Positions 13,845 through 17,643 of a DNA stretch of 17,643 nucleotides are shown piece after piece (position 1 is the stretch's first letter; each line of letters starts with the position of its first letter). This DNA comes from a bacterium (lineage in GTDB: Bacteria > Acidobacteriota > Blastocatellia > Pyrinomonadales > Pyrinomonadaceae): NCBI GenBank assembly GCA_029945985.1, contig JAQSDP010000427.1, positions 1 through 17,643 on the forward strand, written 5' to 3'. Below the pieces are notes generated by a model. It ran no database searches, was not told the DNA's origin, and saw only the letters and a list, made by a program, of their open reading frames with translations. The translations under genes were made by a program, and so were the position numbers.

Positions 13845-15977
13845 ATGAAAAGCTACGTAGTCAAACGCGATCAGCGATCGCTCCCCGATCGGCTCACCAG
13901 ATTTAAGGATGAACTGAACGAGGAGCAATTCCGCGTCGTTACGGCGCCGGCTAAAGCGGCGTTGGTCGTCGCGGGAGCCGGAACGGGAAAGACCCGTGCG
14001 ATCACGTACCGTGTTGCATATCTTATCGAGCAGGGCGTATCACCCCAACGAATCCTCCTAGCGACCTTCACCAATCGAGCCTCCCGCGAGATGCTGCGCC
14101 GCGTCGAATCGCTCACCGGATCGCAGAACGTCCACAAGGTTTGGGGCGGTACGTTTCACCGCATTGGCAATCTCATCCTGCGCCGCCACGCCGTCTCGCT
14201 GGGGTTCGATGCGAACTACTCGATCCTCGACAGCGAAGACGCAAAAGACTTTATTAACGTCTGTATCGAAGACGCCGCGATCGACACAAAGGCAAAGCGG
14301 TTCCCCAAGCCAGAGGTGGTTCAGGACATAATCTCGTATGCGAATAATACCGATGCGCCGATCGACGAGATCGTCATCGAAAAGTATCCGTATTTCGAAC
14401 CGATCACTCACCAGATCAAACGCGTCGATGAGATATATCAGGCTCGAAAGATAGAGCGCAACGTGATGGATTACGACGATCTGCTGATGAACTGGAAGCG
14501 GCTGCTGATCGAGAAACCGGAGATCGCGACCGTTTATGCGGAGCAGTTCCAGCACATCCTCGTCGACGAATATCAGGACACTAATAAACTGCAAGCCGAG
14601 ATCATCGACTTGCTCGCGGCAAAGCACAGAAACGTAATGGTCGTCGGCGACGATGCCCAGTCGATCTTCGCTTGGCGGGGTGCGGAGTTTACAAATATCT
14701 ACGAGTTTCCGAAAAGATATCCCGAGGCGGAGTTGTTCAAGCTCGAGACGAATTACCGCTCGACGCCTGAGATACTCGGCCTCGCGAACGTTTCGATCGC
14801 GAACAACAAGAAGCAGTTTCCAAAGATGCTCACGGCCGTAAAGCGTTCGCGCGATGTGAAGCCGGCGTTGGTGCCCAGCTCTGACGTCGAACAGCAGTCC
14901 GCGTTCATCGCATCGCGGATATTAGAATTGCGTGACGAAGGCACGTCGCTGGAAGACATCGCTGTCATCTATCGCTCGCATTATCATTCGGTCGAACTGC
15001 AGCTAGAACTCGCCCGCCGCAACATTCCGTACCGTGTTCAATCAGGCGTGCGTTTCTTCGAGCAGGCCCACATCAAGGACGTCGTCTCGTACCTGCGGAT
15101 CATCGTCAACCCCCGCGACGAACTCGCATGGAAGCGTGTCTTGAAAATGATCCCCGGCATCGGTTCAACAACCGCAGCACGCGTATTTGAAACGATTCAA
15201 ATGCACAAGCCCGCGCGTGAACAAGGGCGATATCAGGACGCCGCGGCTGAGTTGCCCGTATCGCCCTCCCTAACGGTCGGGCTTGTGCAAGATGTGCCTC
15301 AAGCCATCCCTCGCCTTCGCTCCAGCGAACCGTTCCGCAAGTTCATCATTCTGCTCGAACTTCTCTCGTCACAGGAGAATCGCAACGATCCTTCGAAGCA
15401 GATCTCGCTCATTCTCGAGCATGGTTACGACGCCTATTTGCAGGAAAACTACGAGAATGCCGACTCGCGTGCCGAGGACATTCGCGGCCTTTCGATGTAC
15501 GCCCAGCGGTACGATTCGACCGAAACGTTTCTTTCAGAACTGGCGTTACTCTCGACCGAACAATTCAAAGAACCCGCGCCGCTGGTCGGTGAAGATGTTG
15601 TCTCGGCAGGGGATGAGGACGAACTGCTGACGCTCACGAGCGTCCACCAGGCGAAGGGGCTCGAGTGGAAAGCGGTCTTCATCATCTGGGCTGCGGAGGG
15701 GAAGTTTCCATCACCCAGAAGCCTCCGAGAGATCGACAGCGAGGAGGAAGAGCGACGCCTGTGGTACGTCTCGCTCACCCGAGCAAAGGACGAACTCTAC
15801 ATCACGTACCCGTTGCTGATGACCGATTACAACCGCCAAACCGTTCTCCAAAAACCATCCCGCTTCGTCACCGAATGCCCACCCGCAATGTTCGAGATCT
15901 GGAATCTTGAGGAAGAGTCATTGCCGACTAACGATGCCCCTTTAATACTTTCGGCTGCGGAAGACTTCATTAACTGA
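13845..15977 (+). CDS. ATP-dependent DNA helicase, UvrD/Rep/PcrA type, with an internal palindromic insertion
   Basis: 710 residues; a superfamily 1A 3'-5' DNA helicase for repair or replication-fork processing. Motifs in order: Q motif LNEEQ (24-28), Walker A AGAGTGKT (43-50), Ia TFTNRAS (74-80), Walker B VDEYQD with Asp241 and Glu242, motif III GDDAQSIFAWRGA (268-280), LETNYRST, motif V TSVHQAKGLEW (598-608), and motif VI WYVSLTRAK with Arg646. All catalytic residues are present. Residues 453-482 are encoded by an 88-bp palindromic repeat lying after IPGIGSTTAARVFETI in the expected 2B subdomain; they are rich in Pro, Ala and Gln and look unlike the family. The C-terminus is short, without the PcrA Tudor-like end. 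The start MKSYVVKRDQ has no good Shine-Dalgarno. The choice between UvrD, Rep and PcrA names is not resolved. Confidence 0.93.
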   Translation: MKSYVVKRDQRSLPDRLTRFKDELNEEQFRVVTAPAKAALVVAGAGTGKTRAITYRVAYLIEQGVSPQRILLATFTNRASREMLRRVESLTGSQNVHKVWGGTFHRIGNLILRRHAVSLGFDANYSILDSEDAKDFINVCIEDAAIDTKAKRFPKPEVVQDIISYANNTDAPIDEIVIEKYPYFEPITHQIKRVDEIYQARKIERNVMDYDDLLMNWKRLLIEKPEIATVYAEQFQHILVDEYQDTNKLQAEIIDLLAAKHRNVMVVGDDAQSIFAWRGAEFTNIYEFPKRYPEAELFKLETNYRSTPEILGLANVSIANNKKQFPKMLTAVKRSRDVKPALVPSSDVEQQSAFIASRILELRDEGTSLEDIAVIYRSHYHSVELQLELARRNIPYRVQSGVRFFEQAHIKDVVSYLRIIVNPRDELAWKRVLKMIPGIGSTTAARVFETIQMHKPAREQGRYQDAAAELPVSPSLTVGLVQDVPQAIPRLRSSEPFRKFIILLELLSSQENRNDPSKQISLILEHGYDAYLQENYENADSRAEDIRGLSMYAQRYDSTETFLSELALLSTEQFKEPAPLVGEDVVSAGDEDELLTLTSVHQAKGLEWKAVFIIWAAEGKFPSPRSLREIDSEEEERRLWYVSLTRAKDELYITYPLLMTDYNRQTVLQKPSRFVTECPPAMFEIWNLEEESLPTNDAPLILSAAEDFIN
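15202..15289. repeat. 88-bp palindromic repeat inserted in frame in the helicase gene
   Basis: Outer arms TGCACAAGCCCG (15202-15213) and CGGGCTTGTGCA (15278-15289) are perfect 12-bp inverted copies. Inner arms AGGGCGATA (15224-15232) and TATCGCCCT (15259-15267) are perfect 9-bp inverted copies. The centre has TCAG/CTGA around CCGCGG. The stretch has no stop in the helicase frame and codes for about 30 residues (Met453 to Gln482). The nested perfect arms are far more than protein coding alone would produce. Confidence 0.85.
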
Positions 15978-16032
15978 TACGGCAAATTGCGGATAAACTA
16001 GCGTCGAGCAATCAAGGGCTCGGAGGTCTTTC

Positions 16033-16608
16033 ATGGGCGTCAAAGAACAGATGATCGGCATTCTCCGCGGCGGAGAGGCAAGACGGATAAGGTTTTCATT
16101 CCGCGGAACAAGCGGCGATACCATCTCGGTCGATCCGAGCAGCTTTGAGCGTGTCGCTGTCGCGCTTCAAAACCGCACGATCAACATTGTCGAGGGACGA
16201 TTCAATACGGATATTGCGATGTACAGCGCTCAGGCGGACGTTGCAAACAACGCTGCCGCAAACACCTTCTATCTCGGAAGCAACCCTCGATACTCGCGGA
16301 TCTTCAACGCTCTCGTCATACATGAATCGGTTCATGCTTCTTTCGACCTTGTACGCAGTAGATTACCCTGGGTCGACAACGAGGCCGCAGCCTACATCGC
16401 TCAGGCATACTACGCGCGAAACTCCGGGCTGGACCGAATGGCCTTCCGACTCGGCTCTCATCCGAGCACCGCATATCAGATAGTCACGAATATGCGGGCG
16501 AATTCGACAAGCGATGTCGACTTCTTTCTCGACGCTCTTCGATCGACTCTTCGCGGCGACCGTCTTTACAGCCACTACATTAACAACGAATTTCGTGGCG
16601 ACGGTTAG
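16033..16608 (+). CDS. HExxH zinc-peptidase-like protein of unknown family
   Basis: 191 residues, with no signal peptide or membrane segment. The central motif VIHESVHASFDL places a HExxH zinc site at 97-101, and NEAAAYIAQAYY supplies a Glu at 117 fifteen residues after the second His, the gluzincin arrangement. The N-terminal 90 residues (RRIRFSFRGTSGDTISVDP, NTFYLGSNPRYSRI) are beta-rich. This looks like a small standalone metallopeptidase or an inactive relative, similar in motif to putative peptidase domains seen in some bacterial effectors and hypothetical proteins. The substrate is unknown. ATG 16033 has an excellent GGAGG at 16022-16026, 6 nt away. The gene begins 55 nt after the helicase stop and may be co-transcribed with it. 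Confidence 0.75.
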   Translation: MGVKEQMIGILRGGEARRIRFSFRGTSGDTISVDPSSFERVAVALQNRTINIVEGRFNTDIAMYSAQADVANNAAANTFYLGSNPRYSRIFNALVIHESVHASFDLVRSRLPWVDNEAAAYIAQAYYARNSGLDRMAFRLGSHPSTAYQIVTNMRANSTSDVDFFLDALRSTLRGDRLYSHYINNEFRGDG

Positions 16609-16935
16609 CGGCGACGGAGGCTGCAACCGGTGAGAAACGTAGGGAAGGTTTGAAGAGACATGACAACCGGCTACTCCGCCCCTGCGCCGGCCATCAGTTA
16701 GAATTCGTCCTGCGGCAATTCGAGATTTTAAACTCCCGAAAAGCAACCAAATAAATTCGACCGTGCATCCGTATGCAGACGCACACAAATTCCTGTTCCA
16801 CACCGGAACATTACTAAGAATAATTTGTCTAACCCATAGTTAGGAAAGGACTTGGCTGTCAATTGCGAAGCAGTCCGATCAGCTCTGGTTGCCTATGGTG
16901 TTCAGCCCAGGCGTTAGCATGATCCGAGCCGTGGT
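16609..16935. other. Spacer without a supported gene
   Basis: No ORF with protein-like character is seen on either strand. Two small inverted repeats are present: TGTTCC-N5-GGAACA (16794-16810) and CTAAC-N5-GTTAG near 16830-16844. The stretch around 16810-16850 is AT-rich and could hold a promoter, but no clear one was found. Confidence 0.4.
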
Positions 16936-17217
16936 TTGCTCCGACAGCTATTCAAAGACCCGACGCCTACGCCGGCGACGGAACGTGGTCGCGATCTTGT
17001 TGGATGCTCCGACGGCACGGCTGAAACGCCGCCGCCGATAGCTCCAGCCGCGCCCGCAGCCACGACTGAAACTGCTACTCCCACTTCGCTCCGATCTGAT
17101 GCTCCGACCACACCGGCCCCAAACGACATGGCATCCGACAACTTTGGCTTTAAGCTAAAAATCGGCAAGAATAGCGCGTTGCAAGAGGGAAAAGTGCGGT
17201 GCAGGACGCGCAAATGA
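16936..17217 (+). CDS. Doubtful Pro/Thr/Ala-rich ORF, possible gene remnant
   Basis: 93 codons from TTG 16936, with a stop codon in frame at 16915. The product has a Pro/Thr/Ala-rich middle (ETPPPIAPAAPAATTETATP) and a basic end (SALQEGKVRCRTRK). No Shine-Dalgarno, signal peptide or family match is visible. The low-complexity composition resembles linker regions of exported acidobacterial proteins, so it could be the remains of a larger gene. A minus-strand ORF over the same stretch (16914-17213) is even less convincing. Confidence 0.25.
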   Translation: MLRQLFKDPTPTPATERGRDLVGCSDGTAETPPPIAPAAPAATTETATPTSLRSDAPTTPAPNDMASDNFGFKLKIGKNSALQEGKVRCRTRK

Positions 17218-17275
17218 GTGTTGCTAGTTGAAAATCGGACGGTGCCGGGCGTACATATGCGCGTTGCGCGCGACC

Positions 17276-17643
17276 CTACTTCGGTTGCTGTTGAGATAGA
17301 CAGTGAAGTGTGCCAAGTCCCCAGACCAGGTCGAGGGAGTGGATGCCGATGACTTTTCGTTTTGGGAAGAGTTCGGCGAGGATGCCGAGTGCAGTACGGT
17401 CGTTGGGATCGCTGAACGTCGGGACGAGGACCGACGAATTCGTGATCAGGAAGTTTGCGTAGCTTGCCGGCAGCCGCTGGCCACGGTATATCACCGGTTC
17501 GGGCATCGGGAGAAACTCGACCGCTATCTTCGACCCGTTCTCGAGCCGCATGCCTCCGAGCCGTTCTCGATTCTCTTCAAGAAGGTTGTAGTTAGCGTCG
17601 GATGAATTCGATTCACGGCAAAGGACTACCGTTTCCTTATCGA
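17276..17643 (-). CDS. Agmatine deiminase (peptidyl-arginine deiminase family), C-terminal part (5' end outside window)
   Basis: The frame is open from the window edge (about base 17641) to TAG at 17276-17278, giving the last 121 residues. They match the C-terminus of bacterial agmatine deiminase, which converts agmatine to N-carbamoylputrescine and ammonia in putrescine synthesis: ETVVLCRESNSSDANYNLL, then LPMPEPVIYRGQRLPASYAN, FLITNSSVLVPTFSDPNDRT, and the active-site end WGLGTLHCLSQQQPK, where the Cys eight residues from the end is the expected nucleophile. The ATG at 17549-17551 is internal. About two thirds of the gene lies beyond the window. The spacer downstream has only a short GCGCG-TTG-CGCGC hairpin (17259-17271) and no T-run. 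Confidence 0.9.
   Translation of the reverse strand, partial: DKETVVLCRESNSSDANYNLLEENRERLGGMRLENGSKIAVEFLPMPEPVIYRGQRLPASYANFLITNSSVLVPTFSDPNDRTALGILAELFPKRKVIGIHSLDLVWGLGTLHCLSQQQPK

Noticed and set aside
16363..16803. 146-codon minus-strand ORF overlapping the HExxH gene
   Set aside because: It overlaps a gene with a strong ribosome site and a zinc motif, and has no protein-like features beyond a short hydrophobic stretch.
1..17643. tRNA, rRNA, CRISPR array, IS element or prophage
   Set aside because: None seen: no regularly spaced direct repeats, no transposase or integrase motifs, no tRNA-like cloverleaf found by eye.

Overview
The window looks like chromosomal DNA of an Acidobacteriota bacterium, probably Blastocatellia/Pyrinomonadales. 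This rests on the large Oar-like TonB-dependent receptor, the TPR+DUF4388 protein, moderately GC-rich codon use and the style of the proteins. It is an inference by eye, not a taxonomic assignment. Most genes are housekeeping, with no phage, IS, tRNA, rRNA or CRISPR array seen.

Layout. (1) 1-2295: the 3' part of an outer-membrane TonB-dependent receptor, closed by a strong intrinsic terminator. (2) 2378-7121: a TPR/DUF4388 protein, then a full-length SMC chromosome-condensation ATPase with an unusual acidic insertion in its N-terminal head, closed by a terminator. (3) 7233-8639: a secreted protein of unknown function convergent with a DJ-1/PfpI-family protein. (4) 8776-9961: a NUDIX hydrolase and an orotate-phosphoribosyltransferase-like protein, closed by a terminator. 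(5) 12531-9965 on the minus strand: a compact run ybaB, recR, an Imm32-like small protein and a membrane-associated acyltransferase, with gaps of 0, 3 and 11 nt. (6) 12693-13430: a membrane-anchored SIMPL-domain protein divergent from ybaB across a spacer holding a perfect 14-bp palindrome. (7) 13431-13844: a spacer with a palindromic repeat and overlapping small membrane-protein ORFs. (8) 13845-15977: a UvrD/Rep/PcrA-type helicase. (9) 16033-16608: a small HExxH zinc-peptidase-like protein. (10) 16609-17275: a poorly coding stretch with a Pro/Thr-rich ORF. (11) 17276-17643: the 3' end of an agmatine deiminase gene on the minus strand.

The most interesting signal is an 88-bp palindromic element at 15202-15289, lying in frame inside the helicase coding sequence. 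It has 12-bp perfect outer arms and 9-bp perfect inner arms, and encodes about 30 residues in the predicted 2B subdomain. A related palindrome sits in the spacer at 13441-13502, sharing a GTTAG-NN-AGGGCGAT core apart from one inserted base. A possible half-site lies after the SMC terminator. Together they suggest a dispersed palindromic repeat family that can insert into genes without breaking the frame, similar in principle to the Rickettsia palindromic elements.
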